Notes: a model not told the origin generated them from the letters alone. DNA of 64,000 nucleotides from Rheum nobile (GCA_027886185.1 WOAB01000689.1:1-64000); one strand, 5' to 3'. Counted from the first letter of the stretch, positions 23,275 to 35,240 are shown. Program-made: numbers and translations.

Positions 23275-23505
23275 ACTCAAACTAGAAACGACGGAACAAA
23301 TATCTAAAAACAACCAATAAAGCCAAAAGTCAAATTAGAAACGACGGAACAAATATCTAAATACAACCAATAAAGCCAAAAGTCATATTAGGAATTACTG
23401 GAATGTCAATCCCAATGTGAAATCGAACAAACACAAAAGTCAAAAGTCATACTACAAATTGCTAAAAACAACCAATAAAGCCAAAAGTCATACTACAAAC
23501 TCTCC
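23275..23505 (+). repeat. ~55-bp tandem repeat, about 3-4 partial copies
   Basis: Repeats of AACAACCAATAAAGCCAAAAGTCA with AACGACGGAACAAATATCTA between them, at about 23285-23490. They overlap the 3' end of the PMD gene. Just before, 23110-23235 is a TGTATGTGTTTTTAG-rich degenerate repeat. Confidence 0.8.
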
Positions 23506-26500
23506 GTCTCACTATCCGATGACTCATCTAAATGTGGAGTAGAATCACTAGCCAAGGACACACCTACACCCGAATCCACGCTTGGTGCCCATACTGGAGG
23601 AACCATCGGCGTCGGCTGAGACGCTGTCTGCCGAGCTGATGCCTGCTGAGCTGCTGCACGCTCTTCCGCCATCCTAGATGATTCGGCTCTATCAAATATA
23701 ATAGAGTCTGCACTATATGCATGGGAAGGCATCTGTGAAGCCCGTACAAGCGATGGAGCTACATGAATGACGTCACTGAAAAGGATGTCATGCATATGCT
23801 GAAAGTGCTCCCTACACCCTAAACAACCTCCCTACACCCTGAAGATAGGCCTTGCTCATCGCCACACGCTGCAAATGAAAACAAACATTTTAATTTAAAA
23901 ACATAGACTTTCATAAAATAATTTAAAAGAATAAAATATGACAAAAAACATACCTTTTGCAAGTTGATAGCCGGAGGTGGTCCTCTATTGATACGAGGCT
24001 GCACTGGTGCACTCGGACTCACGTAAGGATGCGACACCTGTAGATACCAGTCCAGGTACGCATCGTGGACATCCCAAGCCATCGTCGCAGGAGGACTCGT
24101 CAAGATGTGGGGGCAAAGATGATGCTCAAGCTGGTCCCACCTGTGCCAACGCGGGTCAAAGTACAACTGGTATCGCCTTGTCCCCCTGAAATCATGAGGA
24201 CACACTGCAACCAGAGGCTCTATGATATCCATCGGCCTGCTCTGTTGATAACCGAACTGGCGTGTAAGCCGATCTGGCATGTATGGCTCCTCTACACCGA
24301 GAAAACGAATAGTCCCTCAATAAGTGGAGGACCTATGGGCACCTCGAAAATCAAGACCCTCGTACGGCATCCACCGTATCTGCAATTAACAAAACACGAT
24401 GGAACATAAATTAATTCATTAAGCTATCTTACTGTAAAATAAAATTGAAAAAGAATACGTACATCTTCTGGCCTATACTCGTCCAGAATTCGTCTGTAGT
24501 GTGACTGGTCACGGAGGGACCGGAGAGGTGTCCGGCCAATGCAGTATCGTCCAGCGCATCGGAGGTCGTCGTCCGCACCTTCCTTGAGGTTAGGGTTGCC
24601 CGGGAAGTATACGAAGTACGTCCAAATCCAAACCTGCGTACAGAGAAAGACAACCATTATTAAAAACAATTCAATAATGTATATTAATAATTTAAATTAT
24701 AAGTTAACTATATTAAAGGCCTACCTCCAAAAGACGTGCGCAGCCGGCGAACTATGCAGCTCCGCGCCGAGAACCCTCTCCGAGGTTCCTATAAAGGAGA
24801 GCCAGAACCCCAGTACCCCAAGCAGTATGAACGACACGCTCCCAGTCCACAAAAAGAGGTAGCAGTGTTGTCTTCAGCTCGTTCGTTGACTTGTCAACGA
24901 AGATGCTAGCCGACATGGCGTGCCATAAGAAACCGGCTGCTATATCCTCTGGGTAGACACCCTCCTCAATCATCCTCATCACATGCCTCCCAAGCTGGAA
25001 TTGCTTGACCCAACCCTTCCTAAGGTCGCGGACCATGTCAGCATCATCCTCATCAAAGCTGTAGTCCGAATCTATCCCAAACAAATAGCCGAACAAAGCC
25101 TCACACTCCGCCAGCTCGCTATCATGACCGGTCCATGGTGACGTCACCTCAAATCCCTCGACCGGCAGCCCTAAAATCATCAGCACGTCATGTAGAGTAG
25201 GAGCTATCTCGCCCCAGGGAAAGTGGAAGGTGTTCGTCTCTGGATGCCATCTCTCAACGAATGGTGAAATGAGGCTGTGATCAGCATTGCCGAACTGCAA
25301 ATCAAGTAAACCGGTCAATCCCGTCTGCTGCGCAATCCAAAACCAGGACCCCTCCACAGGGACCCCTCTAGGAATACGATCCCTCCAAAATGCAAACTGC
25401 GTAGGGCGTGTCTGGACCCTCAAACTCCTAACAACGTCCTCGGGTGGGTCCAACGACGCCTTCCTCCATATCAGCTCTGCAATGTGCATATCAAAGTTCC
25501 TCAACAAAGAAGGAAGCTGCTCAGCTGGCTCATGCGGAGATGGGGCCTGTGTGGCTGGCTCAGACTGAGACGGGGCCTGCTGAGATGGCTCATGATGTGG
25601 AGATGGGGCATGCTGAGATGGAGATGGGCCATACTGAGTCTCCTGATGTGGCTCAATCGGAGATAGGGCATGTGTGGCTGGCTCAGACTGAGACGGGGCC
25701 TGCTGAGATGCCTCACGTGGAGATGGGGCATGCTGCTCATGTGACTCCTCCAGAGGTAGCCGCTGCTGAGGTGAGTCATCAAGATGTGGGTCCTCCTGAT
25801 GTGACTGCTGAGGTGGGTCCTCCATAATCACGTCCTCATCTGAGCGGACGGGACCAACATCGTCCTCACTAGCGCCCTCACTATCGGCCTCAATATGGCC
25901 CTGCGATACACCGCCAACCCTCCTCTTGCGAGCAGATGCAGTAGTAGGGCGACTATCTCGATCGGACCGTGCGATCTTACCCAAAACTTCCTATTTTTCC
26001 ATAAAAAAAATAGAAAATTGTTTTCTTACAAACAAAATCAATATATTAAAATTTGCATTACAATGACATATTTAATATTACAGTATAATTGAGCTTATTA
26101 CCTATACTATTTTTTATAATGATTAAATACAATAAAAACCAAATTTACAAATATAACTATATTCATTTTACCCACTATAACATATTTACATATGCCCAAA
26201 TATTGTTTTCTTACAAACAAAATCAATATATTAAAATTTTCATTACAATGATATATTTAATATTATTTAACAGTATAATTGAGCCTATTACCTATACTAT
26301 TTTTTATAAGATAATGATTAAATAATCTAAAATCCAAGTATATAAATCTACAAGTGCAGTAACAATTTAATTAAATAAATTAGATTTAACGATTACAAAT
26401 TTAAAAAACATCATACCTTTTCAGTTGGCCTCCGTTCATATTTTCGCTTTTGGCGAACGGGAATTTCACCCAAGTCTAACATAGCCTGCTGAGCAACCGC

Positions 26501-26974
26501 GCACGCGACGTCGAAGGCATTCTCCGCCGCGATGTCGCCCTCCTCGCCCAAAAAAGCCCCGATATCGCCCTCCTCGCCCTCGGTCCTGGGTGGCACCACG
26601 TGCAGCCCAGATTCCCCCATAGTGGGCGGCACGTTGTGCAGCCCAGCCTCGCCTCCCTCCTCGGCCTCGCCCAGCCTCGCTTCGCCTCCTTCCTCCGCCA
26701 GCCTCGCTTCCTCCGCCAACCTCGCTTCCTCCGCCGCGTCGCCACCCCTCTCCCCCAGCCTCGCTTCCGCCGCCTCCTCCGCTGCCTCGTCGCTGCCCCC
26801 CGTGAAACAGAGATTGGTCGCCGCCGCCGCCACCGTCGAATCTGTCGTCGATTCTAGTACATCGCTGCCGTCTCCGCCAAGAACTCCCGCCGCCACCATC
26901 TGATGGTCCCTCAGTTCTTCCTCCGCCAAGAACTCCCATATGTCGTCAACTGAATAATCGCCGCCGGGATCCAT
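23493..26974 (-). pseudogene. plant mobile domain (PMD, MAIN-like) gene of the MULE, broken
   Basis: Minus-strand exons by frame and GT..AG borders: 26974-26417, 25990-24725, 24633-24463, 24379-23954 and 23868-23493. The first four are phase 0. Exon 1 encodes an acidic Glu/Ala-rich region. Exon 2 has His/Pro/Ser-Gln repeats, then the PMD core (LRVQTRPTQFAFWRDRI, HPETNTFHFPWGEIAPTLHD, LGLPVEGFEV, FLWHAMSASIFVD), matching the MAIN/MAIL/PP7-long-form family. Exons 3 and 4 continue it (VWIWTYFVYFPG; MPDRLTRQFGYQQ; DAYLDWYLQVSHP). Two in-frame stops interrupt it: TAG at 24754-24752 where Gln is expected, and TGA at 24319-24317 where Arg is expected. The last exon is shifted by a 20-bp tandem duplication near 23815-23850. 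In host genomes PMD proteins act in silencing and gene expression; its role within MULEs is unknown. Confidence 0.85.
26020..26330. repeat. tandem duplication inside PMD intron 1
   Basis: The block TTACAAACAAAATCAATATATTAAAATTT..GAG(C)TTATTACCTATACTATTTTTTATAA occurs at about 26027-26120 and again at 26210-26312. It includes a short linker rich in A/T. It is unremarkable except that it lies wholly within the intron. Confidence 0.8.
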
Positions 26975-26999
26975 TTTCGCTCTCGAACTCTGCAAATCG

Positions 27000-27446
27000 C
27001 TCTCGGAGAAGACGATCCTGGGCGGCGTTTAATAACGCCGAAGTTTCAATTTTTGGGCGGTTTGCACATGGGCGGCAATAGTTGCCGCCCAAGTTTCAAT
27101 TTCAAATTCGCCATTGGGCGGCATGTTTTGCCGCCCAGATTTTTGGGTTTAGACTCGGCGGCTTTCAGTGCCGCCGAATTTTAACCCGGTTTCCAGAAAA
27201 TCATTTTTTAATTTTTAAAATAAATAAATTAAATTTCAAAATCGGGTTCTACAAAACCAAAAACACTGGGCGACAATATGTGCCGCCCAGGTCCAAATCG
27301 GGTTATAAAAAAACCGGTTTGCATGGACTACACCTAATGCCGCCCAGGTGCAAACCGGTTTTTTAGAAGGGTTTTCTGAACGGCTCTAAGTGCCGCCCAG
27401 AGAAAAGTGTGAGGCAAAAAAAATCGGCGTACGCGGTTTATCGGCT
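27000..27446 (-). repeat. right MULE terminal repeat with short palindromes
   Basis: Inverted partner of 18174-18560. It has at least six copies of GGGCGGCA-N-TGCCGCCCA-type palindromes (about 27013, 27071, 27116, 27156, 27268 and 27338), A/T-rich spacers and the outer end GCGTACGCGGTTTATCGGC. Two further palindrome copies lie inside PMD exon 1 (about 26590 and 26622), where they encode the repeated LH(N/V)VPP. Confidence 0.85.
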
Positions 27447-27455
27447 TTATAAATA

Positions 27456-28612
27456 TCTATAACAAACAAGACGACGCTTTCATCCGCTTTGCCGTTGACG
27501 TTGAATTGTCAAGAGTGGGAACAAGACGACGCCGTATCAACAAATAGCTCTACGGGACCACAGTCACATGGCCCCTTTCATCCGCTTGAAACTTTTGAAT
27601 GTGGATTTTTTTCTAAAATTGATGACTATTTTCAAATTTAGCAGATAGAAATACAGTAATACATAACTTTGTTCATAAATGTTTGAAAATGGTTACTATA
27701 AAATCAAAAGAAAAAATAAGAATTGGTTGGAAAAAGTGTGAGAAATAAGAGCATCTTCAACCCTGATATTAGGAGTATTATTCATTTAAAAATAAAAAAA
27801 AAAAGTAAAATAAAGTGTCAGAAAATTATGAGAATCAAAAATATAATTAGATGAGAGTCTCATACAGTTGATATCCATACTGACAAGTATCACTGTACAT
27901 TTCTTCTAACTTAATGACATGTGCCTTTATTTGTAAGGTCAAAAATATCTTCAGTCAAAACAAAAAAATAAAAGAAATAATTTAGATATATATATATATA
28001 TATACAGATTCCAGCCTAGGCAACCAAGCCCAAGCCCCCCTCCTCCGCCTTCGATGCTCCCTACGCCGACGCCGTCGCCCCCAAGCCAACCTGTAATTGG
28101 GATTAATTAGGTCAAATTTGCTTAATTTGTAATTGGGATTAATTTGGTTCTAGTTTGTATATATTGATTCCGAAGTTGCAAATTCTCCAAACTTTGGGAG
28201 ATTTGGAAAAAAATTGTCCTACAGTGATATTATCAGTTTAACATGTAGTTGGACTTTGTTGGCTAACATTGCTATTCTACTGCTCAACCTGTGCCTATTT
28301 TTGATTGTATATTAGTTAAATGGAATTCATTACAATGGTGGTGTTTAATTAATATATAGTATATTAGTGTATATATGATTTTTGATATTATTTAATAATG
28401 TAAAAGAAAGTTATGATATTTTAAAGGATATCACCATTGTGAAATAAAAGTATCATAAAGTGATGTGGAAGAGAGAGAAATGAAAAAAATATGTTATGAT
28501 ACTCAAAATGAATATCACCATTGAGGATGCTCTAAGATGCTTCCGACATGTTTACAGACAAACAATTTTGGGATTTTGCGCTTTGCAATCATCCGGCGCT
28601 TTTTTATGGCTG
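27456..28612. other. no gene seen
   Basis: Unique-looking, mostly A/T-rich sequence with a C-rich patch (CCCCCCTCCTCCGCC.., about 28030-28095) and an (AT)n run near 27985-28002. No open frame with family features. Confidence 0.45.
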
Positions 28613-28674
28613 ATACTATATACACGACATTTTTCACCTATATACACGATAATCTGTACGCCATGTTTTGACAT

Positions 28675-28860
28675 ACAGGTGAAAATACGTATAATTGTAA
28701 GATTATACGTATTTTTTTTAATAAAAAAAATATAAATCTCTACGCCAGAATTTGGCGTACAGATTGGGCCAACCCATATTAGGGCCGGCCCAACTTCTAA
28801 ATTTGATTTTTTACAATCTGCTGTACGCCAGATTCTGGCGTAGGATTTATTTATTTAAAA
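28675..28860. repeat. TACGCCA..TGGCGTA palindromes in the left arm
   Basis: Short palindromes around TACGCCAGATTCTGGCGTA occur at about 28750 and 28822 and, in the right arm, near 30949-30990, 31051 and 31138-31173. They are separated by GGGCCGGCCC and A/T tracts. The layout recalls the palindrome clusters in the MULE ends at 18174 and 27446. Confidence 0.8.
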
Positions 28861-29069
28861 AAAATCTTTTTTTTTCTTTTTCTGGGCGCACCCAAGTGAA
28901 CATTTTTTTTTAAATCTGTATTTGACTCTAGTAATAGACGTTTTCAAGTAATCAGGGTTACATGGCAATAAATTCGGTTGTATCATGAGGTTTCAATATA
29001 CTTTTATTCATGTACGTTTCTCCACCAATTCATTTGATATTAACTGTTTGTTATTATTATTCTCGAAAA

Positions 29070-30720
29070 TCACATATAACTATGGTTATATCTTATAGTT
29101 ATATGTTACGGTTATATTCTTTAGTTATATACTATGGTTATATCCAATTTGGTTATATCTTATAGTTATATACTATGGTTATATCCAATTTGGTTATATT
29201 TTATGGTTATATCCTATGGTTATATCTTATAGTTATATCCAATTTGGTTATATCTTATCGTTATATCCTATAATTATATATTATGGTTATATCCAATTTG
29301 GTTATATCTTATGGTTATATCCAATTTGGTTATATCCAATTTGGTTATATCTTATAGTTATATACTATGGTTATATCCAATTTGGTTATATCTTATGGTT
29401 ATATCCTATAGTTATATATAATGGTTATATCTTATAATTATATCCAATTTGGTTATATCTTATCGTTAAATCCTATAATTATATATTATGATTATATCTT
29501 ATCGTTAAATCCTATAATTATATATTATGATTATATCTTATAGTTATATTCAATTTGGTTATATCTTATGGTTATATCATATAGTTATATACTATGGTTA
29601 TATCATTTAGTTATATCCAATTTGGTTATATCTTATAGTTATATACTATGGTTATATCCTTTAGTTATATACTATGGTTATATCCTATAGTTATATACTC
29701 TTATTATATCATATAGTTATATAGTATGGTTATATCCTATAGTTATATACTATTTTCCTATAGTTATATACTATGATTATATCCTATAGTTATATACTAT
29801 GGTTATATCCTATAGTTATATACTATGATTATATCCTATAGTTATATACTATGGTTATATCCTATAGTTATATACTATTGTCCTATAGTTATATATGATT
29901 GTCCTATAGTTATATCCAATTTGGTTATATTTTATGGTTATATACTATAGTCATATCCTTTAGTTATATACTATGGTTATATCCTATTGTTTTATCTTAT
30001 AGTTATATCCAATTTGGTTATATCCTATAGTTATATACTATGGTTATATACTATGATTATATCTTATAGTTATATCCAATTTGGTTATATCTTATGGTTA
30101 TATCTTATAGTTATATACTACGGTTATATTATTTAGTTATATACTATGGTTATATCCTATAGTTATATACTATGGTTATATCCTTTAGTTATATAGTATG
30201 GTTATATCCTATAGTTATATATACTATTGTCCTATAGTTATATACTATGGTTATATCTTATAGTTATATACTATGGTTATATCCTATAGTTATATATTAT
30301 TGTCCTATAGTTATATCTTATGGTTATATCTTATGGTTATATCCTATAGTTATATACTATGGTTATATCCTATAGTTATATACTATTGTCCTATAGTTAT
30401 ATATTATGATTATATCTTATGATTATATACTATGGTTATATCCTTTAGTTATATACTATAGGATATAACCAAATTGGATATAACCATAATATATAATTAT
30501 AGGATATAACGATAAGATATAACCAAATTGGATATAACTATAAGATATAACCATAGGATATAACCATAAGATATAATCAAATTGGATATAACCATAGTAT
30601 ATAACTATAAGATATAACCAAATTGGATATAACCATAGTATATAACTAAAGAATATAACCGTAGCATATAACTATAAGATATAACCAAATTGGATATAAT
30701 TATAAGATATAACCATAGTT
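29070..30720. repeat. A/T minisatellite of ~20-26-bp modules
   Basis: Dozens of modules of the type GGTTATATCCTATAGTTATATACTAT and GGTTATATCCAATTT in changing order. From about 30460 onward the complementary orientation predominates. Confidence 0.9.
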
Positions 30721-31313
30721 ATATGTGATTTTCGAGAATAATAATAACAAACAGATAATATCAAATGAATTGGTAGAGAAACGTACATGAATAAAAGTAT
30801 ATTGAAACCTCATGATACAACCGAATTTATTGCCATGTAATCCTGATTACTTGAAAACGTCTATTACTAGAGTCAAATACAGATTTAAAAAAAAATTGTT
30901 CACTTGGGTGCGCCCAGAAAAAGGAAAAAAAGATTTTTTTTTTAATCCTGCGCCAGAATCTGGCGTACGCCAGATTCTGGCGTACAGCAGATTGTAAAAA
31001 AACAAATTTAAAAGTTGGGCCGGCCCTAATATGGGCTGACCCAATCTGTACGGTACGCCAGATTCTAGCGTAGAGATTTATACTTTTTTTATATAAAAAA
31101 ATACGTATAATCTTACAATTCTACGTGTTTTCACCTGTACGCCAAGACATGGCGTATGCCATGTCTTGGCGTACAAATTGTCGTGTATATAGGTGAAAAA
31201 TATCGTGTATATAGCAAGCTTGTTTTTTATTCTCCATTTCTCCTCAAAGTGTGATACAAAAGAAAGCGAAAGGACAATTCCTTTTTATCACAAGAGGGGT
31301 TTAAAATATTTTA

Positions 31314-32668
31314 CGGTTTTTTTGCCTTATACCCCTGAGGTAAGGCGAAATTCGCGAGGTGCTTCAAAGTTTTACCTATTTCACGTGGTACCCCCGAATT
31401 TTGTTTTTGTTTTTCCGTCAAAAGCCCATCTATTATTTTTTTTATTAAAAAACCCCAAAAAAAAGACTAAAAAAATGATAAAAAGCAAAAAAAAAATCCA
31501 CCCACGAAATCCCTCACCTCTTGCTTCTAGGGTTGAGCACAAGCCGACCAAACCGACCCGAAAAACCCGAACCGAGCCCGAACCCACATGACTTCGGTTC
31601 GGGTTTCGGTTTGACCTTTTCAGTGTTTCGGGTTGGTTCGGGTTTCGGGTTTTAGCCCAGTTTTGTCTGCTTTTTTATTTACGAGTGTTGTTTAGCCCTA
31701 ACCCGACCTGAACCCGATGACTTCAGTTCGGTCTTCAGTCTCGATTTTTTGGGGTTTCGGGTTCGGTTCGGGTCGGGTTCTGGCCCGTGCTCAGTCCTAC
31801 CTGCTTCAATCAAGTATCGCCTTCCATGGCATCCGATTCGCGCTCTTCAGATTCAATACTCCCAAATAAGACGAGTTTCGTTCATAACTTGTCGATTTTA
31901 CTTTGTAATTGAAGTTAATTTTATTGTAACTTTTTTATTTTGCTGAATTTTTGTGTCTTTGAGCAGATCCAGTCGACGTTAGTTTGTGGCGGTGGAGTAG
32001 ATGTCGGCCAGTACGGGCCGAATTGCACGGGTTATCGTCGACAAGCTCGTCTATGTAACTCCTCCCTTCCATTGCCCAATTTATGTGCTCCTTTACGTTG
32101 GATTAGTTCTTGGTGTAGACTATAGAAAGATATAAAGAAAAAAATCCAACACTTTTAACCCCTACCTGGGAGCATTTTGATTGTAAATGGTGAATTTTGC
32201 ACTGTAACGAACTCAACCTTTTATTGGTTTTAAGTAGTTAATAATAAGTAGTTAATAAGTTTGAGGGGTTTACTTTAATTGATTACAATTTGGTTTTATT
32301 GTAAATGGTGAGGGATTTCGTGGGATCTCTCAGTTTCGCTTCAAAGCAAATGGTGGAACGAATCTCTCTCTATTTCTCTCTCGATGTTGTCTCTCAATAT
32401 GCTTTGTACGTTTGTGAAATGAGGGATTTCGTCGGTGGAGCCTCGATCGACCATAAGAGAGAGGTGAGGGATTTCGTGGGTGGATTTTTTGAAGATTTCT
32501 TTTTACTTTTTCTCATTATTTAGTCTTTTTTTAGGTTTTTTAATTAAAAAATTAATAGATGGGCATTTGGCGGAAAAAAAAAACTCGGGGGTACCACACG
32601 AAATAGATAAAACTTTGGGACACCTCGCAAATTTCGCCTTACCTCAGGGGTATGAGGCGAAAAAACCG
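31314..32668. mobile_element. non-autonomous MULE with 9-bp TSD, carrying a nested hAT
   Basis: The target duplication AATATTTTA is perfect (31305-31313 and 32669-32677). Terminal inverted repeats of about 150 bp (31314-31465 and 32515-32668) start CGGTTTTTT(T/C)GCCT.ATACCCCTGAGGTAAGGCGAAA. The interior has leader-like and exon-like DNA (31860-32110, 32300-32500) but no gene that I recognise. A hAT element sits at 31528-31799. The direct copies of TGAGGGATTTCGT(G/C)GG at about 32310, 32420 and 32466, and in complement near 31500, are a further internal repeat. Confidence 0.85.
31528..31799. mobile_element. non-autonomous hAT nested in the MULE
   Basis: A 272-bp element with ends TAGGGTTGAGCAC and GTGCTCAGTCCTA. 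Flanking 8-mers CTTGCTTC (31520-31527) and CCTGCTTC (31800-31807) differ at one base. The interior is rich in CGGGTT(C/T)GGGTT and its complement, like the hAT elements at 15252 and 49179. Confidence 0.8.
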
Positions 32669-32894
32669 AATATTTTATCAACACTAAATGAGGGTTAAAT
32701 GTCGGGGAGAGATCATCCGATGGTAAATTTCTCATTTTATAAATTGTTCTCTATAAAGCTATGTTTAAATCCTTTTTAAAAACAATTAGATTCCTTAATG
32801 TCAATTAGATTCTATAGCAAACTGATTAATCTCTATTTAAATCTTTTCATAATGAGTTGATTAAAATCTAACAAAATCTATATCTATATATATA

Positions 32895-33266
32895 TTCCAT
32901 CCGTTAAGTTTTAATTGATATTCTAGCAAATTTCAGACAAAATAAGAAATCAATTGTTTTCCCAGATTATCCTTATGATTAGTGACTAATTATTTTTATT
33001 ACTGCTCATGAAATCTCACAAAAAAATAAATAAGAAAATCAAAAGAAATTAGTCACTAATCATAAGGGTAATAAAAAAAGTAATTAGTGGATCCTAGAAA
33101 ATAGGGAAGCAATGAATAAAAAATTGAGAACTCAAAAAAATAAAAATAAAAGAATTACTAAACATGAGGGTAAATCTGGAAAAAATAGGTGAAAAAGTCT
33201 AAAATGACAATTAAAACTTAACAATGACTTAAGCCTAGAACGTCAATTAAAACTTAACGGAGAGAG
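32895..33266. mobile_element. Stowaway-like MITE, second family
   Basis: A 372-bp element flanked by TA (32893-32894 and 33267-33268). The ends are TTCCATCCGTTAAGTTTTAA and the inverse of CTCTCTCCGTTAAGTTTTAA. Inside is a second inverted pair (GATTAGTGACTAATT..AATTAGTCACTAATC). Confidence 0.8.
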
Positions 33267-33829
33267 TATTAAAGAAGAGACCTAAATCCTACATGTCTCA
33301 CATTCAATTCGCATATGTTTCGTCACTCATCCAATTACAATCCACCACATCATCCATCAATCTTTTTATAATATTTATAATTTAATAAATAAAGTTACAA
33401 TCTTTTTACATATTTGATTGTGGTTGAATACTAGGACTTTAGAGACCGGACATGTACGTTGGTATACATTAAACACATATATTCTCTATATAAAATACAT
33501 CATATATATTGGATATCTATCTACAGAGGAACGCTTCGGTAAAACGAGAATTATGGTGAAACGAAGGTACTAATCTAAGACGTTGGATGAAAGATAATGA
33601 ACGGATGGATTAGGAGTGTATGTAGTAGTTATTGTGGGAGTGTTTCCATAATAATAGGGCTTGAATAAGCAGTTACCATATATTGTGGGAAAAAATAATT
33701 AAAATAAATCCTAAATCTACACCAAGATTGGAGAGAGAATATTAGCATATCCTCACTTTCTTTCTACGCTTTCAACAATAGTGAAAATCGTCCAGAGGAT
33801 ATTCATGAAAATATTCATTTGTTCACAAC

Positions 33830-34270
33830 AGAGGATATTCATTAAAACACTGTCGATATTCATAGTTTTATCCGAACATGATTTTTAGCGATATTCATAA
33901 AAACCTGGTCGATATTCATAAATTTCAATAGATATTCACTATTGATTATATGATGTTCATGTTATTCATGATTTGTTATATGATATTCATGCGATATTCA
34001 AGATTGCTATAAGATATTCAGGTTATTCATGTTTTATTATACAATATTCAAACCATTATATTGTCTTGATATGTGATGTTCAGCTTATTTGGGTTTTATG
34101 ATGTTCATGTTATTCATGATTTGTTATATGATGTTCATGTTATTCATGATTGCTATAAGATATTCAGGTTATTCAGGATTGCTGTCGCCACCAAGATGTT
34201 CGTGTTATTCATGATTTGTTATGTGATATTCATACGATATTCAGGTTATTATAATGAATAACACCTCAGA
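33830..34270 (+). repeat. GATATTCAT minisatellite
   Basis: Degenerate units of about 30-35 bases built from GATATTCATG, TTATTCATGATT and TGTTATATGATGTTCA, with an inverted part after 34270 (GAATATCATAC, ATGAATATC). Confidence 0.85.
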
Positions 34271-34429
34271 GAAACTGAATATCATACATACAATATCTAA
34301 AACATAAATATCAAAACACATAAATTATAACACTGTGAATAACAAGGCTATCAACATGAATTGATGAATATCGATGATAAATAATTCATCCATGTGAATA
34401 TCAACATAATTATATGAATAACACCACAA

Positions 34430-35240
34430 AAAAAACTGAATATCACATATACGGGCTTGACGCGGATGAGATCGACAATCATCTCCTGGATTTTCCAATT
34501 TAGAGGCCTTCTGGGAGGGCATCCAATGCAGCCTATAAGCCATACTAGATTTTCCAATTATAAGAACATCGCCCTGATTGACATCCACCCGAATATTTGG
34601 CTCGATCCTCTTCCCTGATATCCATGTACTAAAGATGACCTAATGACAACAAACCATGAGCCAAAAAACACCCAAACATTTTAGCTAATTGATGAGAGAG
34701 GAAAAAACAAAATCACTATACAAGTAAAAGCGTGATTGGTTTCCACAGTTCACACAATTTCAAAAACTGAACAATATTCATTCAAGACCTTCGAGACATT
34801 AATTCCAGGTACTGGCCGAGCTTGACGCGGATGAGATCGACATTCGTAGAAGGCGGGGACGTTCTCCGACTTTTCGATCTCCTTGGGGCGGCGGAAGAAG
34901 GACCAGTACTGGTTGTAGTCCTGCAACTTCTCGTCGGATATTGATCCGTCGGTGAGGTCGACGGCGTGCTTGTCTTTCTGTCCGTGGAGCCGAGGACGCA
35001 GACGATTGTGGTTTCCTTCGATTACCGACTGTGGTTTCCTTCATTCCGCTGATCGAAGCCGAAAGGGAGAGTGAGGCAGAGTGCACGCAACGGTAGTCGG
35101 AGAGGGAGAGAGAAGATGGAAAGGGGATCGGGAAAGAGATCTGAGAGGGAGAGAAAATATGGAGAGAGATCTGAAAGGGAGAGAGAAGAATAAACAGTAT
35201 TGATAGGAGAGAAAAGAATCAATTTCAATCCCCTAAAATC
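34430..35240 (-). pseudogene. captured gene fragments in the MULE, unrecognised
   Basis: A G/C-rich patch unlike its surroundings. On the minus strand about 34830-35000 reads as a plausible protein (HAVDLTDGSISDEK, then DYNQYWSFFRRPKEIEK). The phrase (A)TCGATCTCATCCGCGTCAAGC occurs twice (about 34450-34475 and 34820-34845), so two pieces of the same source gene may be present. The 5' side (35050-35230) is a C/T-rich leader on that strand. I do not recognise the parent gene. Confidence 0.4.

Larger units (their letters stand above)
18174..27446. mobile_element. complete 9.3-kb Mutator-like element (MULE) with 9-bp TSD
   Basis: The 9-base target duplication TTATAAATA is perfect at 18165-18173 and 27447-27455. 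The ends are imperfect terminal inverted repeats of about 300-400 bp: GGCGAAAAATCGCGCACGCC on the left against GCCGATAAACCGCGTACGCC on the right, both followed by a T run and GC.TC.CACT.T. The element carries a plus-strand MULE transposase/OTU gene, a plus-strand GRF zinc-finger gene and a minus-strand PMD gene. The two transcription units therefore face each other. All three genes have inactivating changes, so this copy is probably dead although its structure is intact. Confidence 0.9.
28613..31219. mobile_element. 2.6-kb foldback element with internal minisatellite
   Basis: The arms 28613-29160 (left) and about 30650-31219 (right) are inverted copies. Both start CTATATACACGA.ATTTTTCACC and run through the same palindromes, GGGCGCACCCAAGTGAAC, TCATGAGGTTTCAATATAC and ATTCTCGAAAATCACATATAAC. 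The centre (29070-30700) is a degenerate array of TATAACCAAATTGGATATAA and GGTTATATCCTATAG modules. It flips orientation near 30460, so the whole element can fold on itself. There is no protein-coding potential; open frames such as IQFGYILWLYP are repeat artefacts. It is possibly a MULE derivative. I could not find a convincing target duplication. Confidence 0.75.

Noticed and set aside
26411..26939. Gly/Arg-rich proteins overlapping PMD exon 1
   Set aside because: Shadow frames of the Glu/Ala-rich exon. Only the PMD frame joins in phase to the next exon.
29216..29437. Repeated-Tyr protein (IQFGYILWLYP)
   Set aside because: The frame follows the A/T minisatellite unit, has no start context and breaks where the unit drifts.
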